A DNA stretch of 64,000 bases from Choanephora cucurbitarum (taxonomy: Eukaryota; Mucoromycota; Mucoromycetes; Mucorales; Choanephoraceae): positions 1-64,000 of the forward strand of contig JAIWNI010000101.1 in the NCBI GenBank assembly GCA_025331435.1, given 5' to 3'. Below the pieces are notes generated by a model, which was not told the origin of the DNA, ran no database searches, and worked only from the letters and a program-made list of their open reading frames with translations. The stretch's first letter is position 1. Every line of letters begins with the position of its first letter. Below, piece after piece: positions 34,037 to 46,700 of the stretch. The position numbers and the translations under genes were made by a program.

Positions 34037-35653
34037 ATGGACGCACCTTGGAGCAATAAAGAAACACTGAAAACAACAAACAAGCTGGAGCGGTAGAATG
34101 ACCACAGAAAAAGCATAATACTAAATTACTGATACTTGTATTTTTCCACAGTTTGTCAAAAGAGATAGTTGACTTTGAGAAATATATTGCACCTACTCAA
34201 AAAGAGCAACTAAACAGGGACACTCTGCTATATTCTGTATCTCAGTTAATTGAATCATTATGGCCTGGCAACGTCATTGCTCCTTTCGGCTCCAGTGTTA
34301 CAGGCCTTCAGTTTCCATCAAGGTAAATTGTTAAACAAGGTATTACAAACTACTTTTATTTACTTTTTCTTTTCTTTTGCTCCAAGCGATATCGACCTCA
34401 ATGTTCACTTCCATGTCATGCCTTTAAATAGCGACCCAGTCAGCATATTAAAAGCAATTCGAAAACATGCTTGCTCCAACCAAATATTCCCAAAATACTC
34501 TGTCAGATTAATTCCTCATGCAAAAGTGCCTGTCTTAATGGCTACGGACAGCAATAATGTGTCAATGGATATTACAGTGCAAAATGAATCCCCGAGTTCT
34601 GATCGTACTGTGCTTTGGATCAAAGAATACCCGTTGTTGAAAACACTTTTTATGGTTCTGAAACAGGTACTTTCAAACTATCGAGTGAGCAGCCTTCCGA
34701 CATTTGAACCATTATCAGCTAAAACGGCAGGTCTAGCAAGTTACTCACTCATATGTATGATAGTGAGCTATCTTCAGGTAAGGTTTCTGTTATGCATTCC
34801 GTCTTCTTCTTTTTATGCAAAACTCATGTTATCTAAGCTTCAAGCACCAAAAAACCATGACCCTTCACACCCTGAATATATTGCTGAAATCCTACTTGGA
34901 TTCTTGAATTTTTATTCTCGGTTCGATAGTAGTCTGTATGCCATTTCATTAATAGATGGAGGCGCATACCTTACTGCAGATTACAGTCCTATTGGAATTG
35001 ATCCAAAAGAAGGAAAGCTTACCATCATCGATCCAGACGTACCAGGTATTGTTTGGACTCAGGAAAAGGGGCACATGAACATCAGATAACCTTAATTGAT
35101 AGGTGCCAATGTTGCTCGAAGTACCCTAAGGTTCGACATATTAAAGTTAATTTTCGCCAGAGCGCATAGTGATCTTCGCAAGCGCCTAGATTCAAGCACA
35201 AAAGGGGAATCAATCTTGTCTTCAGTTCTTTTAGTAAAACCCCATTACTACGGCGAGCCTAGAAGCGAAGGAACCCGATTTAAAAAAGAGGAGATATGGA
35301 TCGATACTGGTTCACCAAGCAATGCTAATGAGAAAAGATCAAGATTCAGACCTCATGCTGTGACGCATGTAGCTGCCGGCAAACGTAATGAAGAGAGAAG
35401 AAACGCATCTTCTAGAGATGAAAGACGATATAATCCTTATCAGAGTCGAAACAAGTCGCATCATAATACCAGAGAAGATCGCTATGAGCGAGAAGATCGT
35501 TATCAGAGAAAGGATTCTTACCGAAGAGAAAACTACCATGAAAAAGAGAGCCGCTATCAAAAAGAATATGAACGTCATGCGAGAAACAATCATTCACATT
35601 TAGCTGAACATTACAAGAAAAAAGCAGACAGAGCCAAGCGAAATCATTTTTAG
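34037..35653 (+). CDS. Non-canonical poly(A)/poly(U) polymerase-type nucleotidyltransferase
   Basis: Exons: 34037-34092, 34152-34322, 34387-34777, 34838-35045, 35103-35653 (458 residues). The start MDAPWSNKETLKTTNKLERL is fixed by an intron that joins a 56-nt first exon. The catalytic core is visible: APFGSSVTGLQFPSSDIDL gives the GS and D-x-D (about Asp77, Asp79), and VSMDITVQ gives the third carboxylate (about Asp137). Next come KTAGLASYSLICMIVSYLQ and HPEYIAEILLGFLNFYSRFD, typical of the PAP-associated domain, then IIDPDVPG and ANVARSTLRF. Such enzymes (Cid1/Trf4-like) add A or U tails to RNA for decay or control (known for the family). Which base is used cannot be told. The C-terminus (about 365-458) is an Arg/Glu/Asp/Tyr-rich low-complexity tail that could bind RNA or proteins. 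Confidence 0.9.
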
Positions 35654-36240
35654 ATGAAGAATTGTGCACTGATTAATGTTGCTCCTTTCTCTTGATTTCT
35701 GTAGGAGTCATTTCTTTGGTGGGAGATACCTCTTTTTATTTGTTAATTGTACCTAAAAAAGCTGAAATAAACAAAATCAAGGCACGCTTGCTGCACTAAG
35801 CATTTTATTATACTAAAGAGAACTGAAACAACTCCCTTCTTACTGAAGGTAAGAAGAGTCGTTCTGGATGAAGCATGGTTGTAAGGATGGAGAGAAGAAG
35901 AAAGAATCCTAAGAAGCTATCATGGCTAATAAAGATCAAATTGCTAAGAATAAATGGGCTGTGATGACTTACAAAATCCTTCAAATTTGTCTTCTCAAAA
36001 TCAAGACAAATAAAAAAAAAAGCAACGGAAGGTCGATCTTTATGCAGCTGTCTTAGGAACTCCATAATTTAAAGTGATAGGGGAAGAGAGAACAGATTTT
36101 AGGGGCAGTTGGATGCAATTATCGAGATATCAAAGGGTGTCTTTCTTTTTTTAAAAAAAGAGAAAGTTATATAAATTGAATATGTTTCTAGGTACTTTTC
36201 TTTCAACTACTATCTAGTTTGATAAAGAAAACCAGAAAAA
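35654..36240. other. Intergenic DNA
   Basis: Presumed terminator of the nucleotidyltransferase and promoter of the next gene. No gene is supported. Confidence 0.45.
36168..36175 (+). promoter_or_regulatory. TATA box candidate of the Kre9-like gene
   Basis: TATATAAA lies about 70 bp before the start codon at 36241. A similar element sits at nearly the same distance from the opposing related gene. Confidence 0.5.
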
Positions 36241-37068
36241 ATGAAGTTGTCTCTTCTTGCTATAATCGGTACTCTCACTGCCATGGTTGCTGCTGCTCCT
36301 GCTGCAAGTACAATGGATAACTCTGCAATGAAGGAACAAGATATTATGGACGAAAACATGGATCCTGACAGATCATATCGTATTACCACATCTCTACAAG
36401 GTATGTCTTACCATACTGGCGAGACGTAAGTTTAAACCTATTTCCTCTTCGATGGTGTAAATGATATTAATATGTATTCTCTGTTATAGGGTTAATCTAG
36501 GTATACAAACACGTTCAACCAACAGTTATATGTATATAGGCCATCTGCTAACAAGCTTTTTATCTTTATGTAGCTTGGAATAAGGGTAACAATGAGATGA
36601 TTACCATCGCCCTTCTTAAAGGTGAAGACGAAAACAACATGGAACCTACTAAAATTAGCTTCAAGGTTCAGGGAGACAAAAAGTCATACTCTTGGAAGGT
36701 AGGTCAAAACTATATACTGGCTTATAATGTATTTATTTGTTTGACACACGTTTACAGATTCCTGATGACTTTCCCAAAGGCGCTTTTGCTTTGGCAATTA
36801 AATTAAATGAAAAGAACAAGCAGTAAAGTATACATAACTATCTGATATATCTCTTTTCTTTTCATTAACTCACTATATACCATCTTAAATTAATAGAGGT
36901 GAATTCAAGATCGAATATTCAGGTCAATTCCGAATTGTCAAAAATGACGTATCCTCTACTCCTGCAACTACCTCTCCTAATGCTCCTTCAGCTTATACCT
37001 CTAGTCCCTCATCATCGTCGAATTCCAATCAAAGTATATCCGCTGGTAGTCAGGCATTGATGCATTGA
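36241..37068 (+). CDS. Secreted Kre9/KNH-like Ig-fold protein
   Basis: Exons: 36241-36425, 36490-36500, 36574-36698, 36758-36822, 36897-37068 (185 residues). Exon 2 is an 11-nt microexon that supplies VNL in GETVNLAWNKG. A signal peptide (MKLSLLAIIGTLTAMVAAAP) is followed by a single beta-sandwich domain: YRITTSLQGMSYHTGETVNL, KISFKVQGDKKSYSWKIPDD, FPKGAFALAIKLN and EFKIEYSGQFRIV. This matches the Kre9/KNH1 N-terminal family of fungal cell-surface proteins, linked to beta-glucan assembly or wall function (known for the family). The Ser/Thr/Pro-rich end (SSTPATTSPNAPSAYTSSPS) is probably O-mannosylated. No hydrophobic tail for a GPI anchor is seen, so it is likely released. It faces a second member of the family. 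Confidence 0.85.
36490..36500 (+). other. 11-nt microexon of the Kre9-like gene
   Basis: GGTTAATCTAG is flanked by TATAG on the left and GTATAC on the right. Splicing it in gives GAG ACG GTT AAT CTA GCT TGG (ETVNLAW), the conserved strand of the family. Without it the frame fails. Confidence 0.8.
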
Positions 37069-37575
37069 TGGAATGGGCATGAAGACCATAGTATATCAAA
37101 ACCTCGATACAAAGAAATAAAAACATATTTTTAATCAAAAAAACAAATCTTATATAAAAGGACAAACAGTATTGGCAGTGAATGATCTGAGTGGTACTCT
37201 TTTTACTTGACAATGCTTAAATATGAAATACAATTAAAGTATGTATATATCTGGATTTGTCTTAAATATAAACAAGGAGCGAAGAGAAGCAAAACATGCA
37301 TGCACATAATAGCATTCGATAGGTACATGTCTATGAGTATGACAGTGCGAGAATGCATAACTGTTTGCCCGTGCGATACAAGTAAGAATATATCCATTTA
37401 AAGTATGAATTCAGTTGATTTTCAGCAAAACCACAAACGAAATTTTTATTGCATGAACCAACAATGTTTTAATATTTCTGTCAAAAGACAACGCGTTCAT
37501 GATGATAAAGAGAAATCTCCAAAAAAAAAGACATAAATGAAAAAGATAAAATGTTTATTAGATAAAGTAAAGAAA
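37069..37575. other. Convergent 3' region between two Kre9-like genes
   Basis: Only terminator/UTR sequence is expected. Short open frames here look like chance. Confidence 0.45.
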
Positions 37576-37959
37576 TTAGTAGTGAGGAGAGTATTTGGCA
37601 GGGTTAGCGTAGATCTTGAAATCTTGGGTATATGACCAGGAAGAGTCGTTCTTCTTGCCAATACGAAGCATGTAGTCTTCATCCTTGAAGTGAGGCAAGG
37701 GGTCAGTAGTGTATACATTAGCAGAGCAGGGGATAGTTCTGTTTCTGGAGACAACAAGAGCAACCTTTTGGTTGTGGACATTGACGATTTCAATATCACA
37801 ATCATAGCCAGCATCAGATTCAGAGGAAGTCCAGTGGACTAAGCCAGGAGAGCCAGAGACCCAGACAGAGTCCTTGTCAGGAAGAGAAACTTCAATTTTG
37901 GCGGAAACATTGGCGATAAGACAGACCAACAAGACAAGGATGGCAGCAAAGTACTTCAT
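37576..37959 (-). CDS. Small secreted Kre9/KNH-like Ig-fold protein
   Basis: A single exon of 127 residues. A signal peptide (MKYFAAILVLLVCLIANVSA) is followed by one domain: KIEVSLPDKDSVWVSGSPGL, VHWTSSESDAGYDCDIEIVN and DEDYMLRIGKKNDSSWSYTQ, ending in DFKIYANPAKYSPHY. The layout (PDKDSVW..GSPGLVHWTS, then a strand ending Y...F.I) fits the Kre9/KNH N-terminal family, here without the Ser/Thr tail. Two Cys residues (in YDCDIE and IPCSAN) may form a disulphide. It is probably abundant: the codons look strongly biased (GTC, AAG, GAC, TTC) and a TATA element lies about 65 bp upstream. The function is presumably at the cell surface. Confidence 0.82.
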   Translation of the reverse strand: MKYFAAILVLLVCLIANVSAKIEVSLPDKDSVWVSGSPGLVHWTSSESDAGYDCDIEIVNVHNQKVALVVSRNRTIPCSANVYTTDPLPHFKDEDYMLRIGKKNDSSWSYTQDFKIYANPAKYSPHY

Positions 37960-40900
37960 TTTTTTGGTTTTTGTAAATATGATTAATAGATTGATTTTTT
38001 TTCTATTGTGATAAATCGGTGCCTTTTTATATGAAAAGCTATGTTACACTAAACGTCATTGAAATCTTGACTTTGTGAGTGATGCCATTCTGTATTGCGT
38101 TTTCATAACTAAACACTAACGTTGAGGAAATGAAGACCGAAATTGTACTACTTACTCTACGGGACTTGTCTCATTACCTATATAGAGTAAAAAAAAGTTT
38201 AAATTTCTTTCATCATGTTTTTATAACAAGCTGTATATAAGTTCTTTTAGAAGAATAGTAGCAGTAACAGTGATAGTAAATGGAATATAAGGAACTTCAT
38301 AGGTATTTTGTAGACCAAGGCTAAGTTTACATATGCATTTTACTTTCAATCTTCCTTTTCGTCAATGGTATTATTTTGACATCATGGCTTCATTATCAGG
38401 TCATCATTCAAACCGAGGACTTCCCAAATTCTTACTGTGACTTTTTAAATTTAGTAGGTGTTTTCGTAGTGTTAATTCATCCCTTAACTATGACTTTGAA
38501 ATGCTTAGACAAAATACAAGGCTATATGAATATACCATTTGCTCTTTTATTCATTGAAATAGACTCTTTCCAAGCCAATTTTTTTTTACTTTGCTGCTCT
38601 TTAGACAAAAAATAGTATGAAGTTTAATGATGAAAAGAGCATGCTTGTTTCTGATAATCATTTTAAACGATTAAGATATAGTCGAGAAAATAGATAAAGA
38701 GAGAAGGACTGAGAGTAAAGAGTATGAAGGAGCGGACTTTTTAGCTTATTACTATCATACTTCATGCTACTATACGAATGAGTAAATGTTTTTATTGCCA
38801 TTCTCATTGAATCCTCAAGCATAAAGCCGACAATCCTAATGTCATCTATATCTGTTTACAGGCAGGCAGAGCAAAGCTGTCATACACCTTGCCAGCATTA
38901 TTTGCCTGTAATTTCACCTATTATAGTGCTTTTTTTTTCTTTTTTAAAAGAAAAACAACTCCTTTTACAGCAATAATTTGCCTGATAATTTAGTCGTGTA
39001 TGTTCAAGGAACTGTCTAAATGCATTAAACACTTCAACTCAAACTGACGCTTGACGCTTTTCTATTGAAATTCATGTTATGTGTCTTTCATCAGTATATT
39101 ATCACAGCCTAGAGTGAAGATAGTTTGGGGACCTTGTAAAACTTTCATTGGGCTAGATATCGTTACTTATTTGTTGACGTTAGGACACTGTACACAAAGG
39201 AAAGTTTAAAAAGAAGAATCACAGTGACGTGTTACACGAACAGATTACAAAAAAAGTTTCTATTTTCTGTGTTCACTCTGCTTAAACAATGATGCTGTGT
39301 ACAGAGTCCTTTCTTCTTTTTATAAGACTTGGTGATGGAAATGGTATCTTCATTGAAGCAGAGTTTTGTTAGTATGACAGTTAAAAGATTCAAGGGATTA
39401 TTTTTAGCAAATAAAAAATGTATATTGGTAGCATTTGACAATCCTATGGCTTCGTTTGAGCTTTAGCAATATTTTGTTTTGAACAGCTTGTCTAAAACCT
39501 AATGAAATCATAAGCCGTTATATCATTCTTTTGATTAGGTTTTGTGGTACTTTTTTGTAATCGGGTGATTGCTTCAAATAGTAGCAGTAGTTATATCATG
39601 CATTACGACAACGAAGTGTAACAGTAACCGGCGAAACTGAAAACAAAGGAACTACATCCGTTAGATACTCAAAGGAAAGCAGCATCTTTCTGACACAACC
39701 AATACCTATTTCGTAAACTACAAGCATTTCAAACTGCACGAATAAGCATCAAAATCTTGGATCGATAAAAGGAGAGAAGACAAAGGTGTAAAACCTTAAT
39801 AACGATGACAAAAAATTGGCGGTTATTTCTAAATTTGGGATAGCCACTTTGTTTGTATATACACAGCAAAATTTCAAAAGCAGGGAAAAGAAAATTACCT
39901 TAAATATTAATTCGAATGAATTGCAGCATATAGCATTGATACATCCAATAAACATAACGATCGATAAATCACGAAGACATAAGCTACTCAAAGCATGGCA
40001 ACAAGAAAATAACGTCTTATGAGTTTAGCTCAATAGATTAGTATTTCTACACTTGCGGCATTTCACATCGCACATTAAACAGTCTTAAAGTGATTTTTAG
40101 CGATAGGATCCAAAATGAATATGGACTAGGAGATGAAGAAGCATAACTATAATACTTTACTGGCAAATCACTGAGTAACGCAGATATGTCACCACAATGC
40201 TTGAAGTCTGTGCTTTAGAAGGCCCTCTCTTTGTGTAGCCTTCTTTTAACTCAGGATGAAAGATAATTGCATATACAGCTGAGAAGCTATTATGTAATAT
40301 TCTTCAAACGTATATACCCAATAAAACTACAAAACTCTTATTATAGGTAAATAACCTTATTCAGGAAATATAGACATGCGACTTAATTTCTTTCTCCTTT
40401 AAAGTCGAAATGAAGCCACCAACAATCTCGGAAATAGTACTCAATAATCTCCATCATTTGCATTTGATACACAAGATACGCATACGATAGCAGAGGCTCA
40501 TTTTTGTTCATCCAGATACCTATATAGGTTTTACTCCAATCTACTTGTTCTATGTAGAACTCAGTCATTGTTGAGCTTGTTGTTTCTGTTGTTCAAAGTT
40601 ATTGGACCTTGTACCAGCTGTTAGATTTGATGATGGACTTGCAGTTTTTTTTTCCTTGCAAAAAAAAAAAGTGTGGATACATTTCTTACTGAGCACTGAA
40701 TGATGGCACTGATGTTCTCTTTGAAATGTTGAAGTTGCTTGATAGGTAGTTAGAAAAGCTTCCAACAGTAGATCCTTTTCGGCAGAAAAGGTGACTTGAC
40801 ATACTCATAAACCAAAGCATCAAAAAACTTGTCAGATGCTAATAGCAAATACCAAAAGTTCTCGATATGCACACAGTATTTATGGAAAAAGGAAATTTAT

Positions 40901-40964
40901 TATTACATTTAGAAATACAAATACAAGATTTTACTAATAGGAAGCCTAAAGATGTTGTTTAAAT
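37960..40964. other. Intergenic DNA, no firm gene
   Basis: About 3 kb of A/T-rich sequence. Only the promoter of the 37576-37959 gene can be placed. Open frames on either strand are short and compositionally poor. Confidence 0.45.
38024..38031 (-). promoter_or_regulatory. TATA box candidate of the 37576-37959 gene
   Basis: TATAAAAA on the minus strand, about 65 bp before the start codon at 37959. Confidence 0.5.
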
Positions 40965-42402
40965 CTATTCTTGGTGGACTTTGCCGGTAGGGAATGTGTA
41001 GTCATCAATAGACTCACGCTTCATTGTGATAGAGTAACCAGCAGCCAAAGGAGCAGTGTATTTACCGTTCTTCATGACAACAGGGTCAATGAAGTGTTCG
41101 TGCAAGTGGTCAACGTATTCCAAAGCACGACCTTCAGTGGTACCGGTGATACAGATGTAATCGATTAAAGATAAATGTTGAACATATTCACAGAGACCAA
41201 CACCGCCTGCAAAAATAAAAGTTAGAAGAAAAATAAATTTGTGTTACTTTCTAGATATTTACCAGCGTGAGGCCAGACAGGAATATTGAACTTCTTAGCC
41301 ATTAAGAGAATAGCAAGAACTTCGTTGACACCAGCAACACGACAAGAATCGATTTGACAGACATCAATAGCTTCAGCTTGGAACAATTGCTTGAAGATGA
41401 TACGGTTTTGAATGTGCTCACCAGTAGCAACCTTTGTCTTGGGGTAAAGAGCCTTACGAACAGCGGCATGACCAAGAACATCATCAGGAGAAGTAGGTTC
41501 TTCAATGAAGAAGGGCTTGTAAGGCAAGAGGTCTTGCATCCAGTCAATGGCTTCTTGAACATCCCATACTTGGTTGGCATCCATCATCAAGACACCGTTA
41601 TCACCAATTTCTTCACGAATAAGGGCAGCACGACGAACATCAGAGGCCTTGTCGCTACCAACCTTTTGCTTGAAGATAGTGAAACCTTGTTCCTTGGCTT
41701 CACGAATCAAACGACGAACTTTGTCATCACTGTAACCTAGATTCGATAAAAGCACATGTGAGAAAAAAGAGAAAAGAAAAACCTTTTGAATTAAAACCTA
41801 CCTAACCAACCAGCAGAGGTAGTGTAACTAGGGTAACCGTTGGCACGAACATCGGCTTCGCACTTTTCCTTGTTGGGCACTTGAGCGCGCAAGATTTCAA
41901 GAGCTTCTTGTTCAGTGAGAGCATCAGTGATGTAACGGAAATCAATACATTGAACGAATTGTTCAGGAGTCAAGTCAGCAACAACCTTCCAAACAGGCTT
42001 GTTTTCGGCCTTGGCCCAAAGATCCCAAATAGCATTGATAACAGCACCAGTAGCAAGGTGAACAACACCCTTTTCAGGACCAATCCAACGCAACTGAGAA
42101 TCACCAGTACAGATTCTGTGTGTAGCACGCATATCAGCAGTCAAATCGCTCAACTTCTTACCGACGAACTTGAGAGCAAGTTGTTCAATACAAGCACAGA
42201 CAACATCGTTACCACGACCACAAGTGAAAGTCATACCATGACCTTCCAATTGAGAGTCAGTGTAGAAGATGATATAAGCAGCAGAATAATCAGGATCTTT
42301 GTTCATGGCATCAGAACCATCCAAATGCTTAGAGGTAGGGAAACGAATATCTCTGATTTCGTACTTGGTGATAGTAGAGTCAATAAGAGCTTGTTGAACC
42401 AT
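40965..42402 (-). CDS. L-fuconate dehydratase-like enolase-superfamily enzyme (ENOSF1 type)
   Basis: Exons, 5' to 3': 42402-41802, 41736-41263, 41206-40965 (438 residues, the usual length). The protein has the enolase-superfamily capping domain then the barrel. Catalytic and metal residues are visible in order: FTIFKQKVG (K-x-K, about 223-225), LMMDANQVWD (Asp253), FFIEEPTSPDD (Glu279), ATGEHIQNR (Glu307) and WPHAGGVGLCEYVQHLS (His357). The TSPDD and HAGGVGLCEYVQHL stretches are typical of L-fuconate dehydratases. In that pathway the enzyme removes water from a sugar acid (L-fuconate or close relatives) to give the 2-keto-3-deoxy acid. The exact substrate is inferred. No other sugar-acid gene sits nearby. 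Codon use is biased, suggesting high expression. Introns are 65 and 56 nt. Confidence 0.9.
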
Positions 42403-43712
42403 TTTTCGAGATTGGATTGTAAAAGAAAATAATAATGAGATAAAGAAAAAGGATATCTGTTGGTATTTATACTCTACATTTTAAAGCTCTTTCTTTTGAA
42501 TTATGCAGCTGAGATGAAAAAGTCACAACACTTTCCATAGGTACGGGGAAAAGGACAATATTATAAAATTATTCCGGAGAATATCCCAGGCTTTTTCTTT
42601 TGTATTCAGATAAAACTCAATATCCTTTTCAAACCTATTAACGACAACTTCAGGAACAGTTATCTAGAGTCCGTTTGGAATACAGAGAAGCAAAAGAAAA
42701 TTATGGGCTTCTTGGACAAAATATAGAGCTGGTCTTCCATACAAAGAAAAAAACTAAGGGTCTCTTTTTTTTTTCTTTTGACTGAATACCAAATACGATA
42801 AATACCTTTTTTTTTGTGTTGTGACTAATGCACTACTAGCCCGAGAAAAATACTAATAGGGAAATATAAAATGGTTTTGGCATACACTATATGCTGTACC
42901 ATACTAGTCAGGCTGATACTCAAGTTGTGATGTTTAGGAAGCCACAAACGGAAGGAACTTAAAATAGTTTCAGTAGCTATTTTTTGTGGAGATTTTCTAA
43001 AGGACAATAAATTACTTCTCAGTTTTAAGTTACCTTATGCTGTTGTGAAACCATTTAGAGCAGGAAAACCATAGAAGCGATCTATCTGGTTTTTTCCCCT
43101 CAAATTTAGGAAAATTAATCATACTTTATTTTCACAAATTCTCCTGTATTACATTTCTACGCAAGCTGTAAAGACTCTAAATAGAATCGAGGTCACCATC
43201 TCTTATAATGTCAGTCCTAATTATTTTTCTACGAAAACTAATGCTCCCTTCTCCTCTTTTCTTCTGTCTTTATTCACTGAAAAAAAAACAAATAGTCAAA
43301 ACCCATGTTGCCGAAAAAAAAAGATAGTATATTTATTATCAAACATAGCACTTCAACCTATATCGTTTATTTAAATACACCACAGGAGAACAGAAGGACA
43401 GCGGCATTTTTTGCTTGGTATAGTGCATTTGATTGTCAGTTGACATTTGCGTTCAATCTCAATAGCAGAATGACAGACGGGATTTAGGGGAAAAGGTTGA
43501 ACAATCGAGTTAATTAATTATGTACACGGGCATTGCAACACGTAAACAAACTTCGTAATCAAGAGTTGTGTGTTTTATTTGTTAAGAAAAAGTCAACAAA
43601 GTACTCTTCTTGCACTCGCTGAGAAAAAGAAACACGATCCTCAAAACTAAGCGGGAGTGAGGGTTCAAAGATAATCTTATCTAAAATAGCTATTTATTTT
43701 GTATATATATAT
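42403..43712. other. Intergenic DNA
   Basis: Promoter of the dehydratase at the left and 3' end of the transporter at the right. No gene is supported. Confidence 0.45.
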
Positions 43713-46700
43713 TTATGAAGCATCCACCAACTGATGCTTTGATTTTGCTAGATTTAGCAAATTATCAAATTCTCCTGAATCACAACACATCTTGTGAAAC
43801 AGAGTCTGAGTGTTCTCTATTAATTCTAGTGGGCTACATACAATGGCTTGAGTAAGAAACAGATAATATTTACAAGCAACTTACTTTGCGAATTCCACGA
43901 TGCGGCCATGATCTAATACAAGAATGCGATCATATTGAATCACTGTATTCAGTCGATGGGCTATACAGATCACTGTACTTTCTAAAAATTCTTCACTGAT
44001 AGACTGTTGGATTGCTCTATCGGTATCAAAGTCAACACTAGCAGTTGCTTCATCCATCAGAAGGATTCTGTTTTTCTTTAAGAGCGCTCTAGCTAAGCAC
44101 AATAACTGCTTTTGTCCCTGAGAAAAGTTACGACCACCTTCGGCTACAGTCTATTGATAGGTAACAAGCTCGTTCAATTCTTCATGCTTTTCTATTTTTT
44201 TTTCCATTACTTGCCTGTGTAAGATAATCTGATAACTGTTCTTGAGAAGTGATCAAATGGACGCGCTTAAGCGCCATTAATATCTCATTATCTTCATATT
44301 GGCCAAAAGGATCTAGGTTAGTACGGACTGTACCGGAGAAAAGCACAGGATCTTGTGGAATAATAGACAAATGACTTCTTAAGTCTTCAAGGCCAAGGGT
44401 AGCAATATCGATGCCATCAATTGAGATGCGCCCTTCTGCAGCTTCAATAAATCTAAAAAGTGACAAAGCCAATGTTGATTTTCCGCTCCCTGTTCTACCT
44501 ACAATACCAATCTTCTCGCGAGAGTGTACATTGAAGCTGATATTCTTTAAGATTATGGGAAGATCAGATGCATATCTTACTTGAAGCTGCTTGACTTCGA
44601 TTGCACCTTCAGTAGGCCACTAGAATGAGGCAACCAGAATAAATATTAAAAGATGACTACAGCTCTGTTTCATTTACTTCACTTACATCTACAGGAGGTC
44701 TAGTATCCGTGATTCTGGGAGCTTCTTGTTCGATTTGCATATACTCAACTACTCGTTCCACTGCATTAAATGAATTTTCCAATGAATTATACCGTTCGAC
44801 GCCTCTTTCCACCTAATATGATAACTGTTAATAACACATACTACAAGACATCTTAACCCAACAAAGGAAGCAAAAACCTTACCAAAGTAGTAAACATGGA
44901 TACAAATGTAAGGCAAAATCCAGCAAGACCAGAATCCATCTTATCCAAGTTGATCATAATAGTTACACCTGTAACAAAAGTAATTACAGATCCCATCATT
45001 GATAACCGTAAATCGAACCATTGATTCATAGAAAATCGATAGAATTTTACATGCGCATTGATATCAACACGTTTCATCATCTCTACCAGAAACTGTTGTT
45101 TTACGCCAAATGCACGAATAGTTGCCATACCAGCAATTGTCTCGCCAAACTGAGTAAGAATAGGTGATTCAGTGACCGATCGCATACGATTCAAGTCTCT
45201 GGAGCAACTAACAAATGACTTGGCAAAATAGAGTGTGCCAGCTAAGGCAAGTATCATAGGACCAATGACAAGTGGTGTGGTGATTATGGCAACTAAAACG
45301 ACTGCAAGAACGACAATCCAATCCACAAAGATATGCGTGAAGCTAAATGGGATTTGAGTGTCAATCGCATCCAAATCACCAGAAAAGCGATTTAAAATGC
45401 GACCAACTGGTGTAGTATCAAAGAAATAAAGCGAAGCACCAAAAACCTTTTGTAGCAACTGGTTATGAATCACTTTACTTGCATGAATTCCTCGGAAAAA
45501 CCCAAGCGTGTATTGTATTGCCACCATAACAATAATCATAAAGTTAATTGCTACATAGACGGCAAGGTACATATTGAGATCGTTATCAGCAACTGATAGA
45601 TCAGAAGCATATATTTCTGACCATCTCTTGACCCACCAAGTAGAAGCCACATTCAAAAGCTCATAAATAACGATGCTGGATAAAAACAGAATCCAAAAGG
45701 ACCAACTTCCAAACACGTGTGAATAAATTCGATAGTACTCTAATTTGACTGTGCCTTGCTGTCGCTCTTCTTCTTTCACAAGCGCTTTTACTGTTTTCTT
45801 TTGAGAGCCATCACTTTTTACAGAGCTTCTTCCTCTATTTGTTTCGCTATTTGCTGCTGAGAGTCCATCGTCCAAGTCTTGTGATGTTGTCTCAATATTT
45901 TCATTATACAAAAGACCCAACTTGCCTTGTTGCTGAATCTCCAATGGTGATCCGCTCAAATAAACACCTCCATCCTTGATCAATACAACGAATGCACTTT
46001 GTTGTATACAGAGACTGATTTGGTGAGTGATCAAAATTACTGTACGGTATTTCATCAAAGGCCCTGTCAAGCATTGTTGATGAAGAAATCTAGCTGTATG
46101 TGCATCCACAGCACTTAAAACATCATCCAACAAGACATGGCTAGCGCGGGAATAAACAGCACGCGCTAAAGCAATACGTGCTTTTTGACCTCCACTTAAC
46201 GTAATGCCTTTTTCACCTATTTCAGTCTCGTCACCATCATCCAAATAAGCCAAATCCTTGTCTAAAGCACAGCATTCAACAACAGCATAATACCGACTAG
46301 GTACAAAAGGCAACCCAAACAAGATGTTGTTTCTTATTGAATCGTTTTGAAGCCATGCAACCTGCGATACATAAGCAACTGTATTTGAAGCAATCCAATC
46401 AGATGGAAGAGTACTATCTTCAAACATTCCATCCAGGCTGTTTAAGGGCACAGTTTGATAAGGGAATTGGACAGTACCTTCTACTATATTGGTTTCATTC
46501 AGTAGGCTGAGCATCATCAGTGTTTTTCCCGAGCCAGTGGCACCACAGATAATAGATAGTTGGTTTGCTGGAAACATCACGTCTAAATCTTTCAACTTGA
46601 ATATGGATGCATCGGCTACCGCAGCCTGTGTAGGCCATATCACAGTGGCATTTTTAAACCCAACTTCATTGTTTTCTGGTGTTAGACACTCCCTATGTGT

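Noticed and set aside
40016..40080. tRNA-like stretch (GTTTAGCTCAATAGATTAG)
   Set aside because: It resembles an A box, but there is no B box (GGTTCRANNCC) downstream and no cloverleaf could be drawn.
41354..42432. Plus-strand frames of 128 and 183 codons over the dehydratase gene
   Set aside because: Antisense shadows caused by biased codon use in the real gene, which carries all the catalytic residues.
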